Numbered from the stretch's first letter, positions 51,711 to 60,370 are shown. The stretch is DNA of 64,000 nucleotides from Dyella_A sp050749815 (GCF_050749815.1 NZ_CP192735.1:930001-994000); one strand, 5' to 3'. Numbers and translations: made by a program. Notes: generated by a model not told the origin, from the sequence alone.

Positions 51711-52765
51711 GCGTGCTCGACCTGGCGCGTCCTGAGATCCGCGCGATGCAGCCGTACTCCTCGGCGCGCATGGAGGCCAGCGGCGGGCAGATCCTGCTCA
51801 ACGCGAACGAGTCCGCGTGGGCGCCGTTCGGCGAGGCGGGCGCCGGCTGCAACCGCTACCCCGATCCGCAGCCGGCCGCGCTGGTCGATGCGCTGGCCGC
51901 CCTGTACGGCGTGCGCCGCGAGCAGCTGCTGGTCGGCCGCGGCAGCGACGAGGCGATCGATCTGCTGGTGCGCGCGTTCTGCCGCGCCGGCGAGGACGCG
52001 ATCCTGATCCAGCCGCCGACCTTCGGCATGTACGCGGTGTGCGCGCGCATCCAGAACGCGGCGGTGATCGAAACGCCGCTGGCCGCCGACTTCACGCTGG
52101 ACGTGGACGCCGTGCTGGCGGCGATGACGCCCGCCGTGAAGCTGGTGTTCGTCTGCACGCCGAACAATCCGACCGGGCAGGTGATCCCGCAGGCGGCGGT
52201 GGAGCGCCTGGCGCAGGCGCTGGCCGGGCGCGCGCTGCTGATCGTCGACGAGGCGTATGTCGAGTTCGCCGACGCGCCGAGCTTCGCCAGCCTGATTGAC
52301 CGCTACGAGCACGTCGCCATTTTGCGCACGCTCTCCAAAGCCTGGGCGCTGGCTGGTGCGCGCATCGGCACGCTGCTGGCGAACGACGCGGTGATCGCGC
52401 TGCTGCGCCGGATCATGCCGCCGTATCCGCTGCCGCTGCCCTGCGTCGAGGCTGCGCTGGCCGCGCTGTCGCCGCCCGGGAAGGCGGAGGCGCGCGAGCA
52501 TATCGATCAGATCAAAGCCGAGCGCGCGCGCATGGCCGACGCGCTGGCCACCGTGCCCGGCGTGCGCGAGGTGCTGCCGTCGCAGGCGAACTTCCTGGCG
52601 GTACGCTTCGATGACGCCGGTGCCGCCTACCGTGATCTGCTCGCCGCCGGCATCGTGGTGCGCGACGTGCGCCGCTATCCGAACCTGGGCGATGCGCTGC
52701 GCATCACCATCGGCACGGCGGAGGAAAACGCCCGCGTGCTGGACGTGCTGGAGCAGACCCGATGA
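51707..52765 (+). CDS. hisC: Histidinol-phosphate aminotransferase
   Basis: A 352-aa fold-type I PLP enzyme: LNANESAWAPFG at the N terminus, FVCTPNNPTGQ, LLIVDEAYVEFA, the PLP Lys in TLSKAWALAGARIG, and C-terminal PNLGDALRITIGT. It transaminates imidazole acetol phosphate. The ATG overlaps the hisD stop. A REP doublet separates it from hisB. Confidence 0.97.
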   Translation: MSVLDLARPEIRAMQPYSSARMEASGGQILLNANESAWAPFGEAGAGCNRYPDPQPAALVDALAALYGVRREQLLVGRGSDEAIDLLVRAFCRAGEDAILIQPPTFGMYAVCARIQNAAVIETPLAADFTLDVDAVLAAMTPAVKLVFVCTPNNPTGQVIPQAAVERLAQALAGRALLIVDEAYVEFADAPSFASLIDRYEHVAILRTLSKAWALAGARIGTLLANDAVIALLRRIMPPYPLPLPCVEAALAALSPPGKAEAREHIDQIKAERARMADALATVPGVREVLPSQANFLAVRFDDAGAAYRDLLAAGIVVRDVRRYPNLGDALRITIGTAEENARVLDVLEQTR

Positions 52766-52777
52766 ATCGCACGAATC

Positions 52778-52851
52778 GTAGGAGCGCACCCTGTGCGCGA
52801 CTGCCAGACCGATGCCGCATCCCGCAGGTCGCGCACAAGGTGCGCTCCTAC
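52778..52851. repeat. GTAG-type REP doublet within the his operon
   Basis: Two 24-nt REP units face each other: 52778-52801 begins GTAGGAGCGCAC and 52828-52851 ends GTGCGCTCCTAC; they are inverted copies with one mismatch. Each unit alone folds through GCGCAC/GTGCGC. The GTAG head and palindromic body match the REP class mobilised by RAYT transposases in Stenotrophomonas-like bacteria. It lies in the hisC-hisB gap, so it is part of the polycistronic mRNA. Confidence 0.88.
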
Positions 52852-52871
52852 ACGGGTTGGAGAGATTGTTG

Positions 52872-53936
52872 ATGAGCCGCAAGATCCTCTTCATCGACCG
52901 CGACGGCTGCCTGATCGTCGAGCCGCCGGACGAGCAGATCGACAGCTACGAGAAGCTTGAGCTTCTCCCCGGCGTGATCGGGGCACTGCAGCGCTGCGTG
53001 GCTGCCGACTACGAGCTGGTGATGGTCACCAACCAGGACGGCCTGGGCACCGCGAGTTTTCCGCAGGACAGCTTCGACGGCCCGCACCAGCTGCTGCTGC
53101 GCATCCTGGCCTCGCAGGGCATCGTGTTCCGCGAACAGCTGATCGACCGCAGCTTTCCGCATGAAGGGCTCGATACGCGCAAGCCGGGCATCGGCATGCT
53201 GCGCCATTACCTGGCGGACGACGGCTGGAGCCGGGCGGCGTCGGCCGTCATCGGCGACCGCGACACCGACATGCAGCTGGCCGCCAACCTCGGCGTGCGC
53301 GGCCTGCGCGTGGGGCCGCAGGGGCAGTCGTGGGAGGCCGTCGCACACCGCCTGCTCGACGCGCCGCGCACCGCCACGGTCCAGCGCAACACGAAGGAAA
53401 CCCGGATCACGGTGAGCGTAGACCTGGATCGCGTGGCCGAGCCGAAGATCCGCACCGGTCTGGGCTTCTTCGACCACATGCTCGAGCAGATCGGCAAGCA
53501 CGGCGGCTTCGCGCTGGAGCTGACCTGCGACGGCGATACCCACATCGACGAGCACCACACGATGGAGGACTGCGCGCTGGCCCTCGGCCAGGCGCTGAAG
53601 CAGGCGCTGGGCGACAAGCGCGGCATCGGCCGCTACGGTTTCACGCTGCCGATGGACGAATCCTTCGCCAGCGCCGCGCTGGACCTGTCCGGCCGGCCGT
53701 ATTTCGTGTTCGAGGGCAGCTTCCCGCGCGAGCGCGTGGGCGATATCCCCACCGAGCTGGTGCCGCACGTGTTCCGCTCGTTGTGCGAGACGCTGGGCGC
53801 CAACCTGCACCTGACGGTGAAGGGCGACAACGCGCACCACATGGTCGAAGCCTGCTTCAAGGTGGTGGCGCGCACGCTGCGCCAGGCGATCCGCCGCGAA
53901 GGCAGCGAGCTGCCCAGCACCAAGGGGGCGCTCTGA
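52872..53936 (+). CDS. hisB: Bifunctional histidinol-phosphatase / imidazoleglycerol-phosphate dehydratase
   Basis: A 354-aa fusion. The N-terminal HAD phosphatase (about 1-165) has FIDRDGCLIVEPP, VTNQDGLG, KPGIGM and GDRDTDMQLA. The C-terminal dehydratase (about 175-354) has TGLGFFDHMLEQIGKHGGF, DEHHTMEDCALALGQAL and NAHHMVEACFK with Mn ligands. This fusion is usual in enteric bacteria and xanthomonads. The start MSRKILFIDRDG fits; it follows the REP doublet. Confidence 0.97.
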   Translation: MSRKILFIDRDGCLIVEPPDEQIDSYEKLELLPGVIGALQRCVAADYELVMVTNQDGLGTASFPQDSFDGPHQLLLRILASQGIVFREQLIDRSFPHEGLDTRKPGIGMLRHYLADDGWSRAASAVIGDRDTDMQLAANLGVRGLRVGPQGQSWEAVAHRLLDAPRTATVQRNTKETRITVSVDLDRVAEPKIRTGLGFFDHMLEQIGKHGGFALELTCDGDTHIDEHHTMEDCALALGQALKQALGDKRGIGRYGFTLPMDESFASAALDLSGRPYFVFEGSFPRERVGDIPTELVPHVFRSLCETLGANLHLTVKGDNAHHMVEACFKVVARTLRQAIRREGSELPSTKGAL

Positions 53937-54526
53937 TGGCCGTCGTGCTGGTCGATGCAGGGGGCACGAACATCGGTTCGGTGCGCTATGCGCTGCAGCG
54001 CCTCGGCGTGGAGGCGGCGCTCACCGCCGACCCGGCAGCGATCCGCAGCGCCGACAAGGTGATCCTGCCCGGCGTGGGTGCGGCCGGTCCTGGCATGGCG
54101 CGGCTGCGCGAGCTGGGTCTGGTCGAGCTGATGCGCTCGCTGACCCAGCCGGTGCTGGGCGTGTGCCTGGGCATGCAGCTGCTGTGCGCGCATTCGGAAG
54201 AGGGCGATACCGAGTGTCTCGGCGTGATCGACGCCCCGGTGCGTCGCTTCCACGAAGCGCCGGGCCTGCGCGTGCCGCACATGGGCTGGAACGCGCTGGC
54301 GTCGGTGCGCGCGCATCCGCTGCTGAACGGACTGGCCGCGGGCGAGCAGGCGTATTTCGTGCACAGCTACGCGGTGCCGGTGGGCGACTACACGCTGGCC
54401 ACCAGCGACTTCGGCGGCCCGTTCTCCGCGGTGATCGCGCGCGGCAATTTCCACGGCATGCAGTTCCACCCGGAGCGTTCCGCGGCCGTGGGGGCGCAAC
54501 TTCTCAGGAATTTCCTCCGCCTATGA
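53936..54526 (+). CDS. hisH: Imidazole glycerol phosphate synthase, glutamine amidotransferase subunit
   Basis: A 196-aa class I amidotransferase supplying ammonia to HisF. VLVDAGGTNIGSVRYAL opens the protein; the nucleophile Cys is in LGVCLGMQLL, and the His-Glu pair in GMQFHPERSA. Some orthologues have DYGxxN; here it is DAGGTN. ATG overlaps the hisB stop by one nt. Confidence 0.97.
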   Translation: MAVVLVDAGGTNIGSVRYALQRLGVEAALTADPAAIRSADKVILPGVGAAGPGMARLRELGLVELMRSLTQPVLGVCLGMQLLCAHSEEGDTECLGVIDAPVRRFHEAPGLRVPHMGWNALASVRAHPLLNGLAAGEQAYFVHSYAVPVGDYTLATSDFGGPFSAVIARGNFHGMQFHPERSAAVGAQLLRNFLRL

Positions 54527-55251
54527 GCTTCGAGATCATTCCCGCGATCGATCTTCGCGATGGCCGCGTAGTGCGGCTGCGGCAGGGCGACTACGCGCAG
54601 CAGACCACCTATTCGAACGATCCGGCCGAGCTGGCCCGGCGCTATCTGCACGACGGCGCTTCCTGGCTGCACGTGGTGGATCTGGACGGCGCGCGCTCGG
54701 GCAAGCTCGACAACCTGGCGGTCATCCGCGCGATGGTGGCCGATGGTCTGCAGGTGCAGGCTGGCGGCGGCGTTCGTGAGGAGGATGACCTCAGGCGCCT
54801 GTTCGACGTGGGCGTGCAGCGCGTGGTGCTGGGCAGCGTCGCGATCCGCGCGCCGGAGACGGTGGCCCGCTGGCTCGACACCTGGGGCGGCGACCGCCTC
54901 ACGATCGCGCTCGATACGCGCCGCATCGACGACCGCTGGACCTTGCCCAGCACCGGCTGGACCGCAACCGAGACGCGCACGCTGGACGAGCTGGCGCCCT
55001 GGTACGCGGCGCATGGCGCCCACCACTTGCTGTGTACCGACATCGAGCGCGACGGCATGCTCACCGGGTTCAACCTGGAGCTGTATCGCCACCTGGCCGA
55101 TATCGCGCCCGAACTTGTTGTGCAGGCCTCCGGTGGGGCGCGTTCGCTGGCCGACATCCGCGCCGTGCGAGACGTGGGCGTGGGCGGCGTGATCCTTGGC
55201 CGTGCGCTGCTGGAAGGCCGCTTCACCCTCGAGGACGCCCTGGCATGCTGA
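54523..55251 (+). CDS. hisA: ProFAR isomerase
   Basis: A 242-aa TIM barrel converting 5'-ProFAR to PRFAR. Catalytic Asp in IIPAIDLRDGRVVRL, VDLDGARSG, GGGVREEDDL, a second Asp/His region CTDIERDGMLTGFN, and phosphate loop QASGGARSLADI. Overlaps hisH by 4 nt and hisF by 7 nt. Confidence 0.97.
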   Translation: MSFEIIPAIDLRDGRVVRLRQGDYAQQTTYSNDPAELARRYLHDGASWLHVVDLDGARSGKLDNLAVIRAMVADGLQVQAGGGVREEDDLRRLFDVGVQRVVLGSVAIRAPETVARWLDTWGGDRLTIALDTRRIDDRWTLPSTGWTATETRTLDELAPWYAAHGAHHLLCTDIERDGMLTGFNLELYRHLADIAPELVVQASGGARSLADIRAVRDVGVGGVILGRALLEGRFTLEDALAC

Positions 55252-56018
55252 GCCGTCGCATCATCCCCTGCCTAGACGTGCGCGATGGCCAGGTGGTCAA
55301 GGGCGTGCGCTTCCGCGACCACGTGGTGATGGGCGAGATCGTCGACCTGGCGCTGCGCTACCGCGACGAAGGCGCCGACGAGCTGGTGTTCTACGACATC
55401 ACCGCCAGCCCGGAAGGGCGCAGCGTCGATCGCGGCTGGGTCGAGCGCGTGGCGCGGGTCATCGATATCCCGTTCTGCGTCGCCGGGGGCATCCGCTCGG
55501 TCGAAGAGGCTCGGGCAGTGCTGCACGCCGGGGCCGACAAGATCTCGGTGAATTCTCCGGCGCTGGAGCGCCCGGAGCTGATCGACGAGCTGGCCGGGGC
55601 GTTCGGCGTGCAGTGCGTGGTGGTCGGCATCGACTCGTTGCGCGACGCCGACGGCCAGTGGCGCGTGCGCCAGTACACCGGCGATCCGAGCAAGACCCAG
55701 GCGCTGGCGCGCGGCACGCTGGATTGGATGGTCGAGGCGCAGCGCCGTGGCGCCGGCGAGATCGTGCTCAACTGCATGGGCAGCGACGGCGTGCGGCAGG
55801 GCTACGATCTGGAACAGCTGCGCGCGGCCCGCGCGGTTTGCCACGTGCCGCTGGTCGCCTCGGGCGGTGCCGGAGCGATGGAGCATTTCCGCGACGCGTT
55901 CGTGGATGCCGACGTCGACGGCGCCCTCGCCGCCAGCGTGTTCCACTCCGGCGCCATCGCGATTCCCGAGCTCAAACGTTACCTGCAGCGGCAGGGCGTG
56001 GCGATACGCATCTCCTAG
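55245..56018 (+). CDS. hisF: Imidazole glycerol phosphate synthase, cyclase subunit
   Basis: A 257-aa TIM barrel: RIIPCLDVRDGQVVKGVRF (catalytic Asp), FYDITASPEGR, VAGGIRSVEEA, ADKISVNSPA, ILNCMGSDG-like IVLNCMGSDGVRQGYD and VASGGAGAMEHF. It makes imidazole glycerol phosphate and AICAR with HisH. A 95-nt gap follows before hisIE. Confidence 0.98.
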   Translation: MLSRRIIPCLDVRDGQVVKGVRFRDHVVMGEIVDLALRYRDEGADELVFYDITASPEGRSVDRGWVERVARVIDIPFCVAGGIRSVEEARAVLHAGADKISVNSPALERPELIDELAGAFGVQCVVVGIDSLRDADGQWRVRQYTGDPSKTQALARGTLDWMVEAQRRGAGEIVLNCMGSDGVRQGYDLEQLRAARAVCHVPLVASGGAGAMEHFRDAFVDADVDGALAASVFHSGAIAIPELKRYLQRQGVAIRIS

Positions 56019-56113
56019 CCAATGATTTTTCGCCGTTGTTTCGGCCAACGCTGGAATGACGGCAGAGCCGAACTTCTCCGCACGCCCGGCGCGTGCTAGC
56101 AACAGGTGTTCCG

Positions 56114-56740
56114 ATGACTGCCGCCAAGCCAATCGACTTCTCCCGCCTCGACTGGACCAAGGGCGACGGCCTGCTCCCAGCCATCGTCCAGCACGCTCAG
56201 ACCGGCGAAGTGCTGATGCTCGGCTACATGAACCCCGAGGCGCTGGACGTGACCCAGCGCACCGGTCACGTCACCTTTTTCAGCCGCTCCAAGCAGCGCC
56301 TGTGGACCAAGGGCGAGAGCTCGGGCCATGTGTTGGCCCTGCAATCGATCCGCGTGGACTGCGACGCCGACACGCTGCTGGTGCAGGCGCTACCGCACGG
56401 GCCGACTTGCCACACCGGCACCTCAAGCTGCTTCGGCGATGAGGTGCGCCCGCCGCTCGGCTTCCTGGCCGAACTCGATGCGCTCGTCGCGCAACGCCAT
56501 GCCGAGCGGCCGGAGGGCAGCTACACCACGCGGCTGTTCGAGGGCGGGGTGCGACGCATCGCGCAGAAGGTCGGCGAGGAGGGCGTGGAAACGGCGCTGG
56601 CTGGCGTCGCGCAGGGAGACGAGGAATTGCTCGGCGAGGCGGCCGACCTGCTGTTCCACCTCACCGTGCTGCTGCGGGCACGCGGCTTGTCGCTGACGGA
56701 CGTTGCGGCGGTGCTGGCCAAGCGTCACGCGGCGAAGTAG
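56114..56740 (+). CDS. hisIE: Bifunctional PR-AMP cyclohydrolase / PR-ATP pyrophosphatase
   Basis: A 208-aa fusion. HisI part (about 1-115): MLGYMNPEALDVTQRTGHVT, FFSRSKQRLWTKGESSGHVL and the Zn-ligand Cys/His cluster in DCDADTLLVQ...GPTCHTGTSSCF. HisE part (about 118-208): GSYTTRLFEGGVRRIAQKVGEEGVETALA and EAADLLFHLTVLL. The start at 56114 has better context than the upstream in-frame codons. It ends the operon and meets the C13 peptidase gene tail to tail. Confidence 0.96.
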   Translation: MTAAKPIDFSRLDWTKGDGLLPAIVQHAQTGEVLMLGYMNPEALDVTQRTGHVTFFSRSKQRLWTKGESSGHVLALQSIRVDCDADTLLVQALPHGPTCHTGTSSCFGDEVRPPLGFLAELDALVAQRHAERPEGSYTTRLFEGGVRRIAQKVGEEGVETALAGVAQGDEELLGEAADLLFHLTVLLRARGLSLTDVAAVLAKRHAAK

Positions 56741-56752
56741 CTGGCTGCCGCC

Positions 56753-57748
56753 TCAGTGCGTGGCGGGCGCCGCGCCGCGCCCGTCCGGGCGGAACGGCAC
56801 AGGCGGTCCGATGGCATCGCCCTGGCGCCAGCGTGCCAGCTGCGCTGCGATGCCGGCGCCCAGTGAGATCTGCGGCTCGGACGGCGTGAGCTTGTCCTGC
56901 TGTTCCCATCGAGCGACTTCCGCCTGCGCGAGTTGAAACGCGGCGATCGGGTCGGGGTTCTGGTTCAGCGCGTCGACCAGCCAGGCGCGGCCGAAGTAGG
57001 TGGCATCCGAGTCGCTGCCACAGCCGAACGAGCTGCGATCGGGGCGCGCGGCGGTGATCACCAGCGTGCCGTCGCCGGCGAGGGGCGGCACAAAGCCGCC
57101 CGAATAGCAGGCGTTGACCACCACCACTTTCCACTTGAACGCGTGCTCGGCCAGGATGCCGGCCAGGTCCTGCGCGCCGATCTGGTCCAGCGGCAGCGGA
57201 TCCATGTCCACCAGCAGGATGTGCTCGGGGTCACCGTGCGTGGTGAGGTAGAGCATCAGGATGTCCTGCTGCGGATCCATCGCCTGCGACAGGCCGGTCA
57301 GCACCGCCTCCAGATTGCTCCAGCTGGCGAGCGGCGTGGTGTCCAGCGTGGTCGGGTTGTTCGCCAGCACCACCGTATGGGCGCGCGGGCCATAGCGTTG
57401 GCGAAACAGCTGCGCGGCGTACTCGGCCTCGTTGCGGAACACATCCTCGCTGCCATCGCCGGCAAAGCTGACCAGGTAAAGGTTCGGCACGTTCCGCACC
57501 CGCGGCCCCAGCCGATCGAGCGCCTTCTGCAGCAAGTGCGGCTGGGCGTAGAGCACCTGCTCCGGCGAAGGCGCATCTGCGGGCCAGATGTCGCCGGGCG
57601 GCGCGGCATCCGTGGTTGCCGGGGCGCTGGGAAGAGTGGCCGCAGTTGCATGTGCCGGCGTGCCGTCCGCGCCTGGCGCGTACTGCGTCGCGGCCGTCAG
57701 TGCCGCGCCGGTGACGAAGGCGAGCAGGGCAGTGAGCAGCAGACGCAT
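56753..57748 (-). CDS. C13 (legumain-like) family peptidase, exported
   Basis: A 331-aa protein with a signal peptide (MRLLLTALLAFVTGAALTAA) and a caspase-hemoglobinase fold. The catalytic His is in MLYLTTHGDPEHILL and the Cys in VVVNACYSGGFVPPL, the PF01650-like pattern. These bacterial members are poorly characterised; a periplasmic or outer-membrane endopeptidase is plausible. It follows the mtn genes in the same direction by 16 nt from mtnC, so it may be the distal gene of that operon in reverse order (mtnB-mtnD-mtnC-this gene). Confidence 0.82.
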   Translation of the reverse strand: MRLLLTALLAFVTGAALTAATQYAPGADGTPAHATAATLPSAPATTDAAPPGDIWPADAPSPEQVLYAQPHLLQKALDRLGPRVRNVPNLYLVSFAGDGSEDVFRNEAEYAAQLFRQRYGPRAHTVVLANNPTTLDTTPLASWSNLEAVLTGLSQAMDPQQDILMLYLTTHGDPEHILLVDMDPLPLDQIGAQDLAGILAEHAFKWKVVVVNACYSGGFVPPLAGDGTLVITAARPDRSSFGCGSDSDATYFGRAWLVDALNQNPDPIAAFQLAQAEVARWEQQDKLTPSEPQISLGAGIAAQLARWRQGDAIGPPVPFRPDGRGAAPATH

Positions 57749-57764
57749 GCGGGCGACCCCTGGC

Positions 57765-58454
57765 TCAGAGCGTGATGGCGTCGAAGTCGCGATACGCCGG
57801 ATGCGGCGGGGTGACGGGCATCGCCTGGGATGGATCTCGGATCAGCCAGCCGGTCTGGAATCCCGCTGCGCGGGCCGCATCCAGCTCCTGCTCGATGTCC
57901 GACAGGAACAGGATGTGCGCCGGTTGCTGGTCGATGGCCTCGGCGATGGCGGCATACGAAGCTGCCTCGCGCTTTGCGCCCGTCTGCGTGTCGAAATAGC
58001 CCGCGAACAACGGGCCGAGGTCGCCCGCTTCGCTGTGGCGGAAGAACAGCTTCTGTGCCGGCACCGAGCCGGACGAATAGACATAGAGCTTCAAACCCTG
58101 CGCGCGCCACTCCCTGAGCCGGGCCGGCACTTCCGGGTACACGTGGGCGCGATAGTCGCCGGCCTCGTAACCGTCCTTCCAGATCATGCCCTGCAGCGCC
58201 TTGAGTGCAGTGGATTTGCGATCCTCGTCAATCCAGCGCAGCAACATCTCGATGATCTCCTGCCGGCTGGCCTCGATGATGCCCGCCTCCTTGGCCGCCT
58301 CGTGCAGCCAGTGCTGCACCTCCGGCGTGTCGCCGTGGGTTTCGACGAAGGCGGGCAGGCGCTTGCGCGCATAGGGAAAGAGCACGTCCCTGACGAAATC
58401 GATGGAGCTGGTGGTGCCCTCGATGTCGGTAACGATGGCGCGGATCTCGATCAT
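57765..58454 (-). CDS. mtnC: Acireductone synthase (enolase-phosphatase E1)
   Basis: A 229-aa HAD-family enzyme of methionine salvage, making acireductone from 2,3-diketo-5-methylthiopentyl-1-phosphate. The nucleophile Asp is in IVTDIEGTTSSIDFVRDVLFP, a diagnostic MtnC string; YSSGSVPAQKLFF is HAD motif II and FLSDIEQELDAARAAG motif III. Full length; 19 nt after mtnD. Confidence 0.96.
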   Translation of the reverse strand: MIEIRAIVTDIEGTTSSIDFVRDVLFPYARKRLPAFVETHGDTPEVQHWLHEAAKEAGIIEASRQEIIEMLLRWIDEDRKSTALKALQGMIWKDGYEAGDYRAHVYPEVPARLREWRAQGLKLYVYSSGSVPAQKLFFRHSEAGDLGPLFAGYFDTQTGAKREAASYAAIAEAIDQQPAHILFLSDIEQELDAARAAGFQTGWLIRDPSQAMPVTPPHPAYRDFDAITL

Positions 58455-58473
58455 CGGTGTCCTTGGGTGCGTG

Positions 58474-59037
58474 TCAGCGGCGGGCGCTGGTATGTGGCGT
58501 CATGCGCGGAAAGCGCGTCGCGATGTCGGTGCCGGTGAAGTTGGCGACCCAGCCTTCCTTGTTGGTGAACAGGCGGATCGCCACGAAGTAGGGCGACTCG
58601 CTCATGTCGAACCAGTGCGGCGTGCCGTCGGGGACGCCAATCAGGTCACCCTGCTCGCACAACACCTCGTACACCTTGCCGTTGAGGTGCAGGGTGAACT
58701 GGCCGGCGCCAGCGACGAAGAAGCGCACTTCATCCTCGCTGTGGGTGTGTTCGTCGAGGAATTTCTGGCGCAGCGTGGCGCGGTCCGGATGGTCAGGCTG
58801 GAGGCTGATCACGTCCACCGACTGGTAGCCCTCGCTGGCCATCAGTCGATCGATGTCGCTGCGGTAGGCGGCAATCACCTCGTCCTGGCTGGCGCCAGGC
58901 GCGATCGGCTGACTGGCCTGCCACTGCTCGAAGCGGATGCCGGCAGCGGCCAGTTCGCGGCTGATCGCCGCATGCTCGTTGTACTCGGCCAGCGCCGCGT
59001 CGGGAGCGGCGTCGTCGTAAATGCGCAGGCGACTCAT
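58474..59037 (-). CDS. mtnD: Acireductone dioxygenase
   Basis: A 187-aa cupin that oxidises acireductone to the keto acid precursor of methionine (Fe form) or an off-pathway product (Ni form). Metal ligands are in LDEHTHSEDEVRFFVAGAG (His-His-Glu) and TPHWFDM. The start MSRLRIYDD overlaps the mtnB stop by 4 nt. Confidence 0.96.
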   Translation of the reverse strand: MSRLRIYDDAAPDAALAEYNEHAAISRELAAAGIRFEQWQASQPIAPGASQDEVIAAYRSDIDRLMASEGYQSVDVISLQPDHPDRATLRQKFLDEHTHSEDEVRFFVAGAGQFTLHLNGKVYEVLCEQGDLIGVPDGTPHWFDMSESPYFVAIRLFTNKEGWVANFTGTDIATRFPRMTPHTSARR

Positions 59038-59681
59038 GCGGACAACCTCCTCAGGTCGAGCTCGCAGGCGAGCAGGAATTCCAGCGCCTCCAGGTGACGG
59101 CGTGTCTCGGTCATGCTGCGGCCCCAGGTGTAGATGCCGTGGCCGTCGATGAGATACGCATGCAGCGGCTTGCCGGCATCCAGCCACGCATCGACCCGAG
59201 CCACCAGTTCGGGCATGTGCTGGGTGTTCGGGAAGACGGGAATCTCCAGCACGCTTTCGTGGGTATGAAAGCCGGTTATCGCCTTCTGTAGCTCCCAGCC
59301 CTCGAGGCGGATTACGCCCTGTGCGGCAAATAGACGCGAAGCTACGCTCTGCGTGCGCGAATGGGTGTGTAGTACCACCTGCATCTCGGGCCAGCGACGA
59401 TAGACCTGCGTGTGCAGGGCGGTTTCAGCGCTGGGCCGGGCATCGGTGCCGACGGCGTGGCCGTCGAGATCGATCAGCATGATGTCGTCCCGGCCAAGGT
59501 GTCCCTTGTCGCGGCCGGAGATGGTGATGGCGGCATGCGCCTCGTCCACCCGCATCGAGAAATTGCTGCTGGTGGCCGGGGTCCAGCCCAGGGCGGCGAG
59601 TTCCTTGGCGGCCTGCGCGATGGCATCGGCCCGGGCATGGAACGCCTCGCTGGAAAGGCCCTTGGGCAATACTTGTGACAT
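59034..59681 (-). CDS. mtnB: Methylthioribulose-1-phosphate dehydratase
   Basis: A 215-aa class II aldolase-fold enzyme. It has GWTPATSSNFSMRV, the Zn ligands in VVLHTHSRTQS, EGWELQKAI, and AYLIDGHGIYTWGRSM. It catalyses the dehydration before MtnC and MtnD. The start MSQVLPKGL is preferred over a longer frame because it leaves a palindromic site just upstream. Confidence 0.95.
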   Translation of the reverse strand: MSQVLPKGLSSEAFHARADAIAQAAKELAALGWTPATSSNFSMRVDEAHAAITISGRDKGHLGRDDIMLIDLDGHAVGTDARPSAETALHTQVYRRWPEMQVVLHTHSRTQSVASRLFAAQGVIRLEGWELQKAITGFHTHESVLEIPVFPNTQHMPELVARVDAWLDAGKPLHAYLIDGHGIYTWGRSMTETRRHLEALEFLLACELDLRRLSA

Positions 59682-59686
59682 GAGTA

Positions 59687-59700
59687 TTTGGACGTCCAAA
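59687..59700. promoter_or_regulatory. Palindromic operator upstream of mtnB
   Basis: TTTGGACGTCCAAA, a perfect 14-nt palindrome, lies 5 nt before the mtnB start codon. Its core GACGTC equals that of the MetJ met box (AGACGTCT), though only one box is clear. Control by a methionine or SAM/SAH-sensing regulator is plausible by position and core but unproven. Confidence 0.55.
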
Positions 59701-59846
59701 CGGTGGAAAAGAATAGCACGGCCGGTGGCGTCGCCCCGGGTAATGCGAGGCATTCTCGCAAGTCAGGAAAGATTGCGATGAACGGCGTAGCATTCGACCA
59801 CTAATCGCCGCAGCAGCGGTAGTTCATCCACGACGGAGGTTTGCCA

Positions 59847-60179
59847 ATGTCCCACGAAGAAAGCAACGAGTCGCGTCGCCGATTCCTCAAGATCGCTGCC
59901 GGAACAGCCGCTGCCGCGGTGGTGGTCGGTACGCTGCCGCGCCTGGCGCGCGCCGCGGATCTGCCGCATGTCTCCGCATCAGATCCGACCGCCAAAGCGC
60001 TGGGCTACGTGGAAGACGCCAGTGCAACGAAGGATCCGAAGCACAAGGCCGGCGACACCTGCGCGAACTGCCAGTTCTACAGCGGCGGAGCCACCGGCTA
60101 CGGTCCTTGCCAGCTGTTCCCGGGCAAGTCCGTCGCGGCCAAGGGCTGGTGCGTGTCGCACGCGGCCAAGGCGGGCTGA
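59847..60179 (+). CDS. hip: High-potential iron-sulfur protein (HiPIP)
   Basis: A 110-aa periplasmic electron carrier with a Tat signal (ESRRRFLKIAAGTAAAAVVV) and the four cluster Cys in TCANCQFYSGG, YGPCQLFPG and KGWCVSH. The spacing is that of HiPIPs. The ATG at 59847 has CGGAGG before it. It would pass electrons between cytochrome bc1 and a terminal acceptor. Terminator follows. Confidence 0.94.
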   Translation: MSHEESNESRRRFLKIAAGTAAAAVVVGTLPRLARAADLPHVSASDPTAKALGYVEDASATKDPKHKAGDTCANCQFYSGGATGYGPCQLFPGKSVAAKGWCVSHAAKAG

Positions 60180-60207
60180 TCGCCTCCCTCTCCGCGTTGC
60201 AAAAAAG

Positions 60208-60240
60208 AAAGGCCGGCTGCGAAGCCGGCCTTTTTGTTTG
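60208..60240 (+). terminator. Terminator of the HiPIP gene
   Basis: AAAGGCCGGCT (60208-60218) pairs with AGCCGGCCTTT (60223-60233), loop GCGA, followed by TTGTTTG. A strong factor-independent terminator; the A-rich left side could also act on the minus strand. Confidence 0.92.
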
Positions 60241-60274
60241 TCGAGGCATCGCGCTGTGGACGCGGCGAGCTCCT

Positions 60275-60370
60275 CAAAAGTGCTGCCCGGCGCGCCAGGA
60301 TGAGGAGCTGACCCTGTCTGACGCGCCGGGCGGCGATCCGGGGCCCACTGCCAAGTGATCAACCCGCGGA
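60275..60370 (-). ncRNA. Candidate small RNA with an anti-Shine-Dalgarno loop
   Basis: Between two terminators of convergent genes, the minus strand carries TTCGCA (60406-60401) and TATGAT (60382-60377) spaced 18 nt, then about 95 nt ending in a long hairpin: GCCCGGCGC (60331-60323) with GCGCCGGGC (60293-60285), an inner CAGG/CCTG stem, and a terminal loop holding CTCCTC. CTTTTG follows (60280-60275). The loop can also pair with GAGGAGCT just downstream. A non-coding RNA is inferred; no family is recognised. Confidence 0.35.
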
